DNA of 64,000 bases from a bacterium (GCA_021802115.1 JAKABA010000006.1:6104-70103), one strand, 5' to 3'. Positions 1 through 9,205 are shown, numbered from the stretch's first letter. The notes: generated by a model not told the origin, from the letters alone. Numbers and translations are program-made.

Positions 1-1
1 C

Positions 2-799
2 GCCCAGGCCAAACTCGGCCCTCTGCGCTCCAGCGCGTTGATGCGCGTCCCGACCAGCCTCTACCTCGGCACCCTGCTGGGGTACATGGGCAGCCGGGTG
101 CTGGGCCAGTACGACCCCGTGCTCAGCTTCCCCGGCACCGACCGCGAGGGGTTGCCACAGCCCGCGCTGCTGATCGTGGAGCCGAATGTTCGCGAGTTCC
201 AGCGCAAGTCGGAGCTCCCGCTCGACTCCCTGCGCCGCTGGCTGATGCTGCACGAGCTCACCCACGCGTGGCAGTTCGAGCTCCACCCCTGGCTGGCGCC
301 GCACCTGACCGGGATGGTGCAGGAGCTGACCCGGCTGCCGGGCGGCCGGCGGCTCAACGGAATAGAAGATCTGTTGCACACTGCGCGCAACCTCCGCCCC
401 CAGATCGCCCTGGTCGGCAAGGTCCAGGCGGTGATGGCGGTGCTCGAGGGCCACGGCAACTTCGTGATGCGCGAGGTGGGCCGGCAGCACATCCCCGACT
501 TCGACACGCTCGACCGGGCCTTTCATCGCCGCCACGAACCCACCGGTGCGCTGGAGCGGCTGATCCTTCTGATCTCCGGAGTCGGGCTGAAGTTGCAGCA
601 GTACCAGCAGGGGGAGCGCTTCCTGCGGGAGATCCAGGCCCGGGGCGGCCAGCCTGCCCTCGATGCGGTATGGGCGTCGGCCGAGACGCTACCGAGCTGG
701 CGCGAGGTGCGCCAGCCCGAGCTCTGGCTGCGGAGGCTGGGCTTCGACCGGGCCGAGTCTGCCGGTCCGGCTCCGGCTGCGGCTCCGACCCCCGCCTGA
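2..799 (+). CDS. Zinc metalloprotease-like protein (DUF2342 / F420-associated zincin), 5' end missing
   Basis: The frame is open to the left edge, so the gene starts outside the window; the in-frame TTG/ATG at 38/41 is probably internal. HELTH at 251-265 is the HExxH zinc motif, and a downstream Leu-Glu-Gly-His stretch near 449-460 fits the third-ligand region. The visible 265 residues correspond to the C-terminal two thirds of the family, which is usually 350-400 residues. Proteins of this type are found beside coenzyme F420 genes in actinobacteria and relatives, but their substrate is unknown. The tail is Ala/Pro-rich. The family call rests on the zinc motif and overall pattern; a peptidase role is inferred. 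Confidence 0.7.
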   Translation, partial: AQAKLGPLRSSALMRVPTSLYLGTLLGYMGSRVLGQYDPVLSFPGTDREGLPQPALLIVEPNVREFQRKSELPLDSLRRWLMLHELTHAWQFELHPWLAPHLTGMVQELTRLPGGRRLNGIEDLLHTARNLRPQIALVGKVQAVMAVLEGHGNFVMREVGRQHIPDFDTLDRAFHRRHEPTGALERLILLISGVGLKLQQYQQGERFLREIQARGGQPALDAVWASAETLPSWREVRQPELWLRRLGFDRAESAGPAPAAAPTPA

Positions 800-935
800 C
801 CGCTGCCGATTCCGGCCACCTTTGATGGTCCGAAGGTGCCGGATCTTGCGTACACTTCGCAGGTGAGGCGCCTCACCGAGCGGGAGTCTGTTGCTCACCA
901 GCGGGGAGAGCACTCCCGCTTCAGGAGTTGAAACC

Positions 936-2561
936 ATGAACAAGAGCCAGCGCAGAGCCGGCAACCATCACGGCCCGACCGGGGGCCCGGGCTTCCTGCG
1001 GCGTCTGCAAGATCTGCTGGAGGCGGCGCTCGGGCAGCGCCGTCTGGTCCCGGTCCCGATCGCCACCGGGCTTGAGGGGGCCTACCGTCCGCAGCCGATC
1101 CCGCCCGGCGAGCTGAACGTGCACCGAGTCTTCGGGCGCCGCCGGGATGAGGAGCGGGACCGCACAGAAGCGGGATCCGATCCCGCCCCGGCGGAAGAGC
1201 CCCCGGTCGAGCCTCCCGCCGATGAGGAGTCCTCGGGCCGGGACCCGCTCGTGCCGCAGCCCGGCCCCGAAGCGGCCGCATCGGACCAGGCCGGGGATGG
1301 CGGTGCCCAGACGGCGGAGGGTGCGCCCGCAGAGCCGGAGGGCCAGGTAGCCGATCCGTGGTCAGGCGGGGGTTTCACCGACCCCTTCTCATTCCAACCC
1401 GACAGCGGGGCGGCGCCAGAGCTTCCGGCGTGGACCCCGAGCCCCATGCTCGGCGGTGGATTCCCCACCTTCGAGCCGGCGCCGACATCGGAGGAGGCCG
1501 GAGCCTCTCCCTGGGGGGCCGGCGGGTTCGGCCAACCGGAGGAGGAGGCGCCAGCCCCGACCTACCAGTCACCAGGTGCGGCGGGCGACGCGTGGCCCGC
1601 CGCCGGTGACCAGGGGGAGCAGCTGTGGGCGCCGCGCGCTGAGCAGGAGGGGGACGAGTCGTTCCCCGCAGCGGAGACGACCGCGCCCATGGGGGCCGAG
1701 GAGTCAGGGCAGGGGAACTATTCGCTGCCCGAGGTCGAGCCGACCAGTGAGGAGGGGATGGAGATGGAGGCGCCCGTCGAGGCGGCACCCGACGAACCGG
1801 GTGACCTGCAGCCGTTCGAACCTGATCAGCTGCCCGAGGTGGTGGCGGTCTCGGAGACCGCCTGGGAGGTCTCTCCCACGGGGGCCGGCCGCGAGTCGGT
1901 CCCGGAGCCTTCCGGTGGCCCTGAGCCGGTGGTGGAGGGCGCGCGGACGTTCCCGCTCCCAGAGGGCGAGCTCCTCTTCCACAACCTGAGCGTCGGCTTC
2001 ACCGACCCGGCCAGGCTGCTGCGGCATCTCGCCGGAGAGGGCCACACCGGGGTCATGCATGTCGCCTCCCAGGATGGGCGCAACACCTACATCGTGCTGG
2101 TGGAGGGCTATGTGGTGGCCGTCGCCTCTGACGCCCAGGGGCGGCTCAGCACCTCGACCAGGGTCTCCTTCCCCGCCTTCCCCAACAGCCAGGACATCAT
2201 CACCGTGATCACCTATCCCGCGGAGATCGCGCGCGGGCTGGGGCTGCTCCTGCACGCGCCGGTCCACTTCTCCGGTTTGGGAGCGATGTTCGTCGACCTC
2301 GATGGGCTGCGCAGCTTCCTCAGCAAGCGTTCGGCCTCGGGAGGGCTCGTGGTCGAGGCGGCAACGGGCACGGGGGTGGCGCTGTTCGACGAGGGACGGC
2401 TGGTGGGTGCCTACTCGGGTGCCTCCATCCCCGAGGAGGACCTGGCGCCACTTCGGGAGCTGATCAAGGATCTGGATGCCGAGATCGACGTCCGGTTCGG
2501 GGGACCCCATTCCCTGGAGCCGATCCCGCTGGAGACGCTCTTGGCCGGCTATCCCTTGTGA
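936..2561 (+). CDS. Acidic, intrinsically disordered protein with C-terminal DUF4388-like modules
   Basis: The ATG at 936 is preceded by AGGAG at 6-8 nt, which is better than the upstream in-frame TTG at 891. Residues about 1-50 are basic, 50-330 are a Pro/Glu/Ala/Gly-rich low-complexity stretch, and about 340-541 are ordered. The ordered part contains two similar units, each with a Gly-x-hydrophobic strand followed by a Glu-Gly or Asp-Glu-Gly turn and a short hydrophobic strand. This resembles the DUF4388/PATAN modules of bacterial signalling and gliding proteins, but I cannot confirm homology. It is translationally coupled to the methyltransferase downstream (4-nt overlap). Function unknown. 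Confidence 0.6.
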   Translation: MNKSQRRAGNHHGPTGGPGFLRRLQDLLEAALGQRRLVPVPIATGLEGAYRPQPIPPGELNVHRVFGRRRDEERDRTEAGSDPAPAEEPPVEPPADEESSGRDPLVPQPGPEAAASDQAGDGGAQTAEGAPAEPEGQVADPWSGGGFTDPFSFQPDSGAAPELPAWTPSPMLGGGFPTFEPAPTSEEAGASPWGAGGFGQPEEEAPAPTYQSPGAAGDAWPAAGDQGEQLWAPRAEQEGDESFPAAETTAPMGAEESGQGNYSLPEVEPTSEEGMEMEAPVEAAPDEPGDLQPFEPDQLPEVVAVSETAWEVSPTGAGRESVPEPSGGPEPVVEGARTFPLPEGELLFHNLSVGFTDPARLLRHLAGEGHTGVMHVASQDGRNTYIVLVEGYVVAVASDAQGRLSTSTRVSFPAFPNSQDIITVITYPAEIARGLGLLLHAPVHFSGLGAMFVDLDGLRSFLSKRSASGGLVVEAATGTGVALFDEGRLVGAYSGASIPEEDLAPLRELIKDLDAEIDVRFGGPHSLEPIPLETLLAGYPL

Positions 2562-3361
2562 CCCCGGGCTCGGCATCGGGACCGGATCGGGAGATCGGCG
2601 ACAGCCGGGAGCAGTTCGCCCGTGTCGCTGAGGCGTACCGCACCAGTCAGACCCACTCCGATCCGGTGTCGCTGGCGCGCTTCATCTCCATCTGCGATCT
2701 CAAGCCCAACCACCGGGTGCTGGACGTGGCCACGGGGGCGGGGCATGTCGCCCTGGCCGCCGCGCCGCTGGTGCGCGAGGTGGTAGCCCTCGACCTGACC
2801 GAGGAGATGCTGGAGCAGGCGCGCCAGCTGGCGGCCTCCCGCGAGGTTCGCAACGTGACCTTCGTGCGCGCCAACGCCGAGCAGCTGCCGTTCCCGGCGG
2901 AGGCCTTCGACCGGGTGCTGGTGAGATCGGCGCCCCATCACTTTCGGGGGCTGATCCCGGCTTTGGCGGAGGCCTACCGGGTGCTGGTGCCCGGCGGCGC
3001 CTTCGCGGTCAGCGACTGCTCCCCGCCCCCGGTCGTGCGCGACTGGCTGGAGGTGGTGGAGGTGGGCCGGGACCCGTCGCACGTCCGCAGCCGGGCTTTG
3101 GAGGAATGGCGCGCCCTGCTCCAGGCGATGGGGTTCGCGGTCGAGCACGCCGAGCGGATCGAGCAGGAGAAGGACATCCTGGACTGGTTCCAGGTGGCCG
3201 GGGTGAGTTCCCAGGATCGCCAGCGGTTGCTGGACTATTACGAGACGGCCCCCGCGGCGATCGCGGGCCAGCTGAGTCCGCAGTGGCGGGAGGGCCGCTT
3301 CTATCACCGCTACTGGCACGCCCTGATCCGGGCCCGCCGCCCACTCCAACCGATCTTCTGA
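2558..3361 (+). CDS. Class I SAM-dependent methyltransferase (UbiE/COQ5-like)
   Basis: 267 residues. The GTG start overlaps the upstream stop. Motif I (VLDVATGAG, residues 54-62), the acidic end of strand 2 (ALDLTEEML) and a post-I NAEQLPFPAEAFDRV block are the usual features of UbiE/menaquinone-type methyltransferases acting on small molecules. The substrate cannot be read from sequence. The gene sits in a run with a four-Cys protein and a CitE-like lyase, so the context gives no pathway. Confidence 0.8.
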   Translation: MTPGSASGPDREIGDSREQFARVAEAYRTSQTHSDPVSLARFISICDLKPNHRVLDVATGAGHVALAAAPLVREVVALDLTEEMLEQARQLAASREVRNVTFVRANAEQLPFPAEAFDRVLVRSAPHHFRGLIPALAEAYRVLVPGGAFAVSDCSPPPVVRDWLEVVEVGRDPSHVRSRALEEWRALLQAMGFAVEHAERIEQEKDILDWFQVAGVSSQDRQRLLDYYETAPAAIAGQLSPQWREGRFYHRYWHALIRARRPLQPIF

Positions 3362-3382
3362 TCCGCGCGGGCGTAACCTGAG

Positions 3383-3760
3383 ATGGTGAACGGACCGATC
3401 GATCTGAGCGGGATCCACCGCGAGCTCGACCAGCTCAAGCGCCAGCTCTGCCACTGCCAGCTGCAGGGCGAGTGCCTCGGCTGCAAGGGGATCGAGATGA
3501 TCCGCCAGCAGCTGGAGGCGGTGGCGGCGGCCGCTTCGCAGCCGGTCCTGCTCCAGGTGGCCCAGGAGACCGCGGCCAAGGACATGATGGATCAGTTCTC
3601 CAAGATGCAGGAGCGGTTGATGGACGACCCCCAGATCCGGCACGCGGCCCAGGCCTTCCAGGAGCGGCTGCTGGAGGATCCCGAGGCCCGCCGCCTGATC
3701 GAGGATCTCATGAGGCGGCTGGGAGGGCCAGCGGAAGAGGGGCCTGATCCGCTCCAGTGA
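3383..3760 (+). CDS. Small helical protein with four-cysteine cluster (YlbF-like)
   Basis: 125 residues, almost entirely predicted helix, with Glu/Gln-rich heptads. C23, C25, C31 and C34 form a CxC-x5-CxxC cluster near the N-terminus. The C-terminal half (repeated Met-Gln-Glu-Arg-Leu-x-Asp-Asp-Pro patterns) resembles the YlbF/YmcA family, whose Bacillus members work in an Fe-S-containing complex affecting RNA maturation. Here the cysteines are N-terminal, so the likeness is only approximate. The gene overlaps the next one by 4 nt. It may bind zinc or an Fe-S cluster. Confidence 0.5.
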   Translation: MVNGPIDLSGIHRELDQLKRQLCHCQLQGECLGCKGIEMIRQQLEAVAAAASQPVLLQVAQETAAKDMMDQFSKMQERLMDDPQIRHAAQAFQERLLEDPEARRLIEDLMRRLGGPAEEGPDPLQ

Positions 3761-4647
3761 TCGGTGTGCGCCGTTCGATCCTGGTCTGTCCCGGCGATAA
3801 GCGGGGGATGGTCGCCAAGGCGGCCACCCTACCCACCGACGGGGTGGTGCTGGATCTGGAGGACGCGGTCGCGGCCGATGATGAGAGCCGGGCTCGGGCC
3901 CGCCTCGAGCTGGCGGCCGCGCTGGAGTCGCTCGACTTCGGGGGCCGGTCGGTGGCGGTGCGGATCAACGCGGTCGGGGGACCGTGGGCGCTCCAGGACC
4001 TGCTCGAAATAGTTCCCAGGGTCGGCAGCCGGCTGGCCACCGTGGTCGTCCCCAAGGTCTCCCATCCGTCCGAGGTGGGTTTCGTCGCCCACTGCCTCGA
4101 CGCGCTGGAGGCGCCGGGAATGCCGCGGTTGGGGATCGAGATCCAGATCGAAACCGCGGCCGGCTTGGAGGCGGTCAGTGAGCTCGCGACCAGCTCCGCC
4201 AGGCTGGAGGCGCTGATCTTCGGCCCGGGAGACTTCGCGGCCGACATGGGGATGCCCCAGACCGTGATCGGGGGCCAGGCCCTGGGCTATCCCGGTGACG
4301 TCTGGCACTACCCCCTCACGCGCATCGCGGTCGCGGCCAGGGCCCGCGGCCTGCAGGTCATCGACGGGCCCTACTCAAGGCTGGCGGATCCTGTCGGCCT
4401 CGAGCAGGCCTGCCGGCGGGCGGTCGCTCTGGGCGTGGACGGGAAGTGGGCCATCCATCCCGAGCAGCTGGCGACCATCAACTCCGAGTTCGCGCCCTCG
4501 CCGGAACAGGTCGCCCGCGCCCGGGAGATGCTGGCGGTGGTGTCGGCCAAGGGAGGGGCCTCACGGCTGGGAGAGGAGATGGTGGACGAGGCCAATCTGC
4601 GGATGGCGAGGGCGGTGCTGGCGCGGGCGCGAGAGGAGCGGGCTTGA
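3757..4647 (+). CDS. HpcH/HpaI aldolase / CitE-like CoA-ester lyase
   Basis: 296 residues, full length for the citE/malyl-CoA lyase family. VLDLEDAV (residues 31-38) carries the conserved acidic pair, VRINAVGG the substrate-binding arginine, IEIQIETAAGL the metal-binding glutamate, and GPGDFAADMG the conserved Asp loop. These enzymes cleave or form 3-hydroxyacyl-CoA or free hydroxyacids (citramalyl-, malyl-CoA). No CitF or CitD is nearby, so this is a stand-alone lyase rather than a citrate lyase subunit. GTG start, coupled on both sides. Confidence 0.82.
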   Translation: MIGVRRSILVCPGDKRGMVAKAATLPTDGVVLDLEDAVAADDESRARARLELAAALESLDFGGRSVAVRINAVGGPWALQDLLEIVPRVGSRLATVVVPKVSHPSEVGFVAHCLDALEAPGMPRLGIEIQIETAAGLEAVSELATSSARLEALIFGPGDFAADMGMPQTVIGGQALGYPGDVWHYPLTRIAVAARARGLQVIDGPYSRLADPVGLEQACRRAVALGVDGKWAIHPEQLATINSEFAPSPEQVARAREMLAVVSAKGGASRLGEEMVDEANLRMARAVLARAREERA

Positions 4648-5783
4648 AGGATCTGCCCCAGGAGCTCAGAGTCGCCACCAGGGTCGTCCATGGCTCGCGG
4701 TTCCGCGACCCCCAGACGGGAGCGCTGACCCCGCCACTGGTGGTCTCCGCCACCTTCGATCACGCCAACCCGTCCGGCCTCAGCTACGGGCGGGACCACA
4801 ATCCGACCTGGGCACTCCTGGAGCAGGCGGTGGCGGAGCTGGAGGAGGGGACCCAGGGGATCGCGTTCAGCTCGGGGATGGCCGCGGTGGCGGCGGTGCT
4901 GGAGCTGGCGCCCGATGGGGGTGCGGTGGTGGTGGCCAAGGATTCCTACACCGGCAGCCGGCTGCTGTTGGAGGAGCTTGGCCGGCGGGGCCGCTGCCAG
5001 GTCCGCCTCGTCGACGCGACCGATCTGGCAGAGGTCGAGGCCGCGGTGCGGGGTGCGGCCCTGGTGTTGGTGGAGACCCTGGGCAACCCTCTGCTCACCG
5101 TGCCGGATCTGGCGGGCTGCGCCGAGGTGGCGCACCGAAGCGGAGCTCTACTGGCGGTCGACAACACCATGGCGACCCCCTTGGTGTGCCGCCCCCTGGG
5201 GCTCGGCGCGGACCTGGTGATCCACTCCGCGTCCAAGTACATCGGCGGGCATGATGACCTCATCCTGGGGATGGTTCTGGCCCGCGACCTTGCGCTCGCC
5301 GAACGGCTGCGCCACCACCGGACCAGCCGTGGGGGTTGTCCCGGGCAGCTGGAGGCATGGCTCGCGCTCAGGGGGCTGCGGACCCTCGACGTGAGGCTGC
5401 AACGGCAGATGGGGAACGCGAGCTGGCTGGCGATGAGGCTCAAGGAGCATCCGGCGATCCAGCGGGTGCTCTACCCCGGGCTGCCCGGCCACCCCCAGCA
5501 CGAGCTGGCGAAGTCCCGATTGCAGGCGGGCTTCGGCGCCATGCTCTCGATGGAGCTTCGAGCCGACGCCCCAACCACCGAGCGCTTCTGCGCCGCGACC
5601 ACGGTCTGGGCCAACGCCACCAGCCTGGGTTCGGTCGGGTCCTTGCTGGAGCGCCGAGGCCGCTGGCAGGGGGAGGAGCACCTGCCCCCCGGCCTGGTCC
5701 GGATGTCGGTCGGCATCGAGGACCGCTCCGACCTTCTCGCCGACCTGCTTCAGGCGCTGTCCGCGGCCGGCTTGCCCGGCTGA
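4644..5783 (+). CDS. Cys/Met metabolism PLP-dependent enzyme (cystathionine gamma-synthase/lyase family)
   Basis: 379 residues from a TTG that overlaps the upstream stop (TTGA). FSSGMAAV (76-83) is the phosphate-binding turn, AVDNT (171-175) supplies the ring-facing Asp, and SASKY has the Schiff-base lysine at about 198. The C-terminal TSLGSVGSLLERR and VRMSVGIED segments are typical. Members act as cystathionine beta- or gamma-lyases, gamma-synthases or methionine gamma-lyases; the exact reaction is not visible. Its 3' end overlaps the convergent TetR gene by 34 nt. Confidence 0.85.
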   Translation: MKDLPQELRVATRVVHGSRFRDPQTGALTPPLVVSATFDHANPSGLSYGRDHNPTWALLEQAVAELEEGTQGIAFSSGMAAVAAVLELAPDGGAVVVAKDSYTGSRLLLEELGRRGRCQVRLVDATDLAEVEAAVRGAALVLVETLGNPLLTVPDLAGCAEVAHRSGALLAVDNTMATPLVCRPLGLGADLVIHSASKYIGGHDDLILGMVLARDLALAERLRHHRTSRGGCPGQLEAWLALRGLRTLDVRLQRQMGNASWLAMRLKEHPAIQRVLYPGLPGHPQHELAKSRLQAGFGAMLSMELRADAPTTERFCAATTVWANATSLGSVGSLLERRGRWQGEEHLPPGLVRMSVGIEDRSDLLADLLQALSAAGLPG

Positions 5784-6400
5784 GCGCCGGTGGAGGTGAC
5801 GCGGGTGACCAGGGCCAAGAGCGCCGCCCGCACCTGAGCGAGGTCCAACTCCGGACCCGCCACCGCCCACTCCATGACGACCCCGTCCAGGAGCATGGCG
5901 ATGGCACGGGCCAGGGCGGCGGTTGGCATCGCCTCGGGCAGGTCCTTGGCCGCGATCCGAGCCGCCAGGAAGGACTCGACGAAGGAGGTGATCACCTCTC
6001 GGCGCAGGCGCAGGGAGGCCCGGATCACCTCATTGGTCGGAGCCTCCGCCATCGCGCCCAGGAGCAGCCCCGCGCCGCCCTCGGCGTCCAACCGGTCCAG
6101 GTAGAAGTCGATCGCATGCTCCAGCCACAGCCGGGGGTCGGAGATGAGCTCCAGTTCCGCGCGCAGTCCCTCCGCCTCCGCCTTCGTCTCCAGGCTGCAG
6201 ATGGCGGTGTAGAGCTCCGCCTTGCTGGTGAAATAGCGGTAGAGCAGGCCAACCGAAACCCCGCACTCGGCGGCGATCTCAGGCACGCTGGTGCCCTGCA
6301 TGCCGGACCGCGCGAAGGCCCGCTTGGCCCCTTCCAGGATCCGGCGGCGAACCTGGTCAGCATGAGCCGTGCTCTTTTCCGACAGCCCCTCCGAGATGAT
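5750..6400 (-). CDS. TetR-family transcriptional repressor (start codon uncertain, apparently AUC)
   Basis: The frame encodes a full TetR HTH (QVRRRILEGAKRAFARSG, then TSVPEIAAECGVSVGLLYRYF) and a ligand-binding domain. The first in-frame ATG (6301) would delete the first helix of the HTH, so the start must lie upstream. No ATG, GTG or TTG exists there. AGGAGG followed by 7 nt and ATC at 6400 is the best candidate, giving 216 residues. The gene is divergent from an MMPL transporter and the operator at 6454 lies between them, so it most likely represses the transporter and itself. Confidence 0.78.
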   Translation of the reverse strand: MISEGLSEKSTAHADQVRRRILEGAKRAFARSGMQGTSVPEIAAECGVSVGLLYRYFTSKAELYTAICSLETKAEAEGLRAELELISDPRLWLEHAIDFYLDRLDAEGGAGLLLGAMAEAPTNEVIRASLRLRREVITSFVESFLAARIAAKDLPEAMPTAALARAIAMLLDGVVMEWAVAGPELDLAQVRAALLALVTRVTSTGAQPGKPAADSA

Positions 6401-6453
6401 GGCGAAACCTCCTGGAGCGCCCCCCGTCGGGCACCTGATATGCTTTGAGTCTA

Positions 6454-6475
6454 CATGAATGAATATTCATTCATG
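6454..6475. promoter_or_regulatory. Perfect 22-bp palindromic TetR operator
   Basis: The core TGAATGAATATTCATTCA is flanked by CA and TG, making a 22-bp perfect palindrome in the 113-bp gap between the divergent TetR and MMPL genes. TGAATGAATATTCATTCA-type sites are known TetR-family operators. It is much more AT-rich than its surroundings. Steric block of both promoters is the likely effect. Confidence 0.85.
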
Positions 6476-6513
6476 TTGTTCCCAGGAGCCACGGCAGCTT
6501 AGGAGCGGGGCGC

Positions 6514-8793
6514 TTGTTTCATCGGCTGGGACGCTTCACCTACCGGCACCGCAGGGTGATCCCCGGGGCGGCTGTCGCACTGATGGTGGTCCTGCTCCTG
6601 CTCTCCGTCCCCCTCGGGGGCCAGCTCGAGGCGGGCGGCTTCTCGGTGCCCGGCTCCCAGAGCCAGCGGGCCACCGAGCTGCTCGCCCAGCACTTCGGAG
6701 CCGCCAAGACGCAGCTGCTGCTGGTCTATCGCAGCCCGACCGCGAACGCTGCCAGTCCAACGGTGCAGCAGGCGGTCGACCGCAGCTTCGAGCGCCTGGC
6801 CAGGCGCCCCCAGGTGGCCAGTGTGCTCGACTACAGCAACACCAAGGACCCGGTGTTCATTGGCGCCCACGGCCATGACACCTTTGCCGTCATCAACCTC
6901 AAGCTGGGGGAGACCGCCGCCACCAACCAGCTGAAGTCGCTGACCTCCTACATCGAGCCCCCACCGGGCCTGCACATGTGGGTCACCGGGGCCCCCGCCA
7001 TCGACGCCCTCTACAACAGCGGCCTGGAGCAGCAGCTGAAGCGGGCCGAGGTGATCGCCCTGCCGGTCTCGCTGCTGCTGCTGCTGGTGGTGTTCGGGTC
7101 GGTGATAGCGGCTCTGCTGCCGCTGGTGATCGCCGGGCTGGCGGTGCCGACCGCGCTGGCGATCATCAGCCTGTTGGCCGCCCATCTGGGCATGTCCATC
7201 TTCGTCACCAACGTCGCCACCATCATCGGGCTGGGGCTGGCGATCGACTACTCACTGTTCTTCGTCAAGCGCTTCCGGGAGGAGCTGAGCCACTCCGGGG
7301 TGGAGCAGGCGGTCGCGGCCGCCACCGGGAGTGCGGGCAAGGCGGTGGCGATCTCCGGCACCGCGGTTGCGGTGGGGCTGAGCTCCTTGACCCTGTTTCC
7401 CGCCTCGGCCCTGCGCAGCATGGGAATCGGGGGCGTCGTGGTGGTCGCCTGCACCCTCCTGTTCGCCCTCACCGCCCTCCCCGCCATCCTCTCGTTGCTG
7501 GGCCCCCGGATCAACCGGTTCAGCGTCCGCCGGAGCTTGCACCGGGCCGCCCGTCCCGCCGACCATCACTCCAGCTTCTGGGGGTGGGTGGCCGAGCGGG
7601 TGATGCGGCACCCGATCCTGATCGCGGGCCCCACGGTCCTGGTGCTGCTCGCGGCGGGAACCCCGTTCCTCAGCCTGCGACTCTCCACCGGCAGCAGCGT
7701 GAGCGAGATCCCACAGGGGCCCGCGCGCACCGGATACGCACTGCTGAACTACGATTTCCCGCAGGCTGGTGGCGTCGACGACATGACCCTGGTGGTGGAC
7801 TACCGCCATTCCCTCGACGGCAGGCTGTCGGCGCTCCAGGAGCGGCAGCTCGGCGCCTACCTGAGCCGGCTGCGAACGGTCCGCGGGGTGGAGGCGCTCC
7901 AGGGGGTTCTGACCCCACCGCCGGGGATGGCGAGCGGCCGGTACCTGCAGCTGCTCCAGCTGTCCCCGGCCCAGCGCCCCGCTGCGCTCAACTCCTACAT
8001 CGACTCCAACCTGGCCGGGCCGATCGCGCAGGTCGAGGTCGCCAACAGCTATGGCCCCGACTCCAGGGCCGGGGCCGAGCTGGTGCATCACCTCCGTGCC
8101 GTCGGCGCTCCACCCGGGGCCAGGACCCTGCTCACCGGGGGAGCGGCCCAATCGGTCGACTTCATCGATGCCTTTGCCGCCACCATTCCGTGGGCGGTGT
8201 TGCTGGTGGTGGCGGTCACCATGGTGGTGCTCTTCCTCACCTTCGGGTCGGTGGTGCTGCCGATCAAGGCCGTCCTGATGAGCATGATCTCGATCAGCGC
8301 CGCCTTCGGGGCGATGGTCTGGATATTCCAGCAGGGGCACCTCTCCAACGTGCTCGGCTTCACCCCACCGGGCTCCATCACGGCGACCGATCCGGTGCTG
8401 ATGTTCGCCATCATCTTCGGCCTCTCTATGGACTACGAGGTCTTCCTGCTCACCCGGATCAGGGAGCGCTACCTGGCCACCGGGGACAACCGGCGCTCGG
8501 TGGCGGAGGGGCTGGCCGCCACCGGTGGCGTGATCAGCTCGGCTGCGCTCATCATGATCACGGTCTTCGCCGCCTTTGCCCTGGGTCACGTGCTCGACAT
8601 CCAGATCCTGGGGGTGGGGATGGCGATCGCGGTCGCCGTGGACGCCACCCTGGTGCGGGGGGTGGTGGTGCCGGCGGTGATGCGACTTCTGGGCGGTGCC
8701 AACTGGTGGGCGCCGACCGGGGTGCGGAGCTGGATTTCCCGGCTTGGCTTCTACGAGGAGTCGAATTCGGAGCTCACCCGGGATCCGGTCTGA
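6514..8793 (+). CDS. MMPL/RND-family membrane exporter
   Basis: 759 residues. TTG start with AGGAG 9 nt upstream. One N-terminal helix, an extracytoplasmic loop, a block of five or six helices, then the same layout repeated from about residue 370, giving about 12 helices as in MmpL proteins. The helix-4 motif (GLGLAIDYSLFFVKRFREEL) and its second-half counterpart (FGLSMDYEVFLLTRIRERY) carry the Asp-Tyr pair of proton-driven MMPL transporters. Substrate unknown: lipid, siderophore or drug. The adjacent TetR gene and operator indicate inducible export. Confidence 0.88.
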   Translation: MFHRLGRFTYRHRRVIPGAAVALMVVLLLLSVPLGGQLEAGGFSVPGSQSQRATELLAQHFGAAKTQLLLVYRSPTANAASPTVQQAVDRSFERLARRPQVASVLDYSNTKDPVFIGAHGHDTFAVINLKLGETAATNQLKSLTSYIEPPPGLHMWVTGAPAIDALYNSGLEQQLKRAEVIALPVSLLLLLVVFGSVIAALLPLVIAGLAVPTALAIISLLAAHLGMSIFVTNVATIIGLGLAIDYSLFFVKRFREELSHSGVEQAVAAATGSAGKAVAISGTAVAVGLSSLTLFPASALRSMGIGGVVVVACTLLFALTALPAILSLLGPRINRFSVRRSLHRAARPADHHSSFWGWVAERVMRHPILIAGPTVLVLLAAGTPFLSLRLSTGSSVSEIPQGPARTGYALLNYDFPQAGGVDDMTLVVDYRHSLDGRLSALQERQLGAYLSRLRTVRGVEALQGVLTPPPGMASGRYLQLLQLSPAQRPAALNSYIDSNLAGPIAQVEVANSYGPDSRAGAELVHHLRAVGAPPGARTLLTGGAAQSVDFIDAFAATIPWAVLLVVAVTMVVLFLTFGSVVLPIKAVLMSMISISAAFGAMVWIFQQGHLSNVLGFTPPGSITATDPVLMFAIIFGLSMDYEVFLLTRIRERYLATGDNRRSVAEGLAATGGVISSAALIMITVFAAFALGHVLDIQILGVGMAIAVAVDATLVRGVVVPAVMRLLGGANWWAPTGVRSWISRLGFYEESNSELTRDPV

Positions 8794-8854
8794 ATCCGCG
8801 CTGGGGGCTGACTTTGCGCCAGCTCGGGATATAGTTGATAATTCCCCGGTGATC

Positions 8855-9205
8855 ATGGGCACCGAGGAGATGACCGACCGGCGCGCCCACCTGCGCCGCC
8901 TCGACGACATCCTGGAGGCTCTGGAGCAGCTCAACCTCAGCGAGGCGGCGGAGCTGCCCGAGCGGGTGGTTAGGTCGCTGGCCGCGCATGACATCCCGGT
9001 GGAGGACGGGGTCGAGATCAGAGTCCTGATCGAGCGGGTGTGGCGCAAGCAGGAGAGCCACATGCTCAGCCCCCGCCAGGAGCGGCGGCGCAGCAGCTCC
9101 CGGCGGGCCCACTCGCGCCGACCCCCCGGTCATGACGTGATCGAGAGCATCCTCCGCCAGGGAGGGCGCGGTCCGGCCCCGGGGATGGGCGGCTCTGCGG
9201 AGTGA
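8855..9205 (+). CDS. Hypothetical protein, basic C-terminus
   Basis: 116 residues from ATG 8855; GTG 8849 and ATG 8870 are also in frame. The N-terminal two thirds is charged helix with a Leu-rich face (LRRLDDILEALEQLNLSEAAELPERVV). The C-terminus is Arg/Ser-rich (QERRRSSSRRAHSRRPP), which could bind nucleic acid. I recognise no family. It follows the MMPL gene after 61 nt. Confidence 0.5.
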   Translation: MGTEEMTDRRAHLRRLDDILEALEQLNLSEAAELPERVVRSLAAHDIPVEDGVEIRVLIERVWRKQESHMLSPRQERRRSSSRRAHSRRPPGHDVIESILRQGGRGPAPGMGGSAE

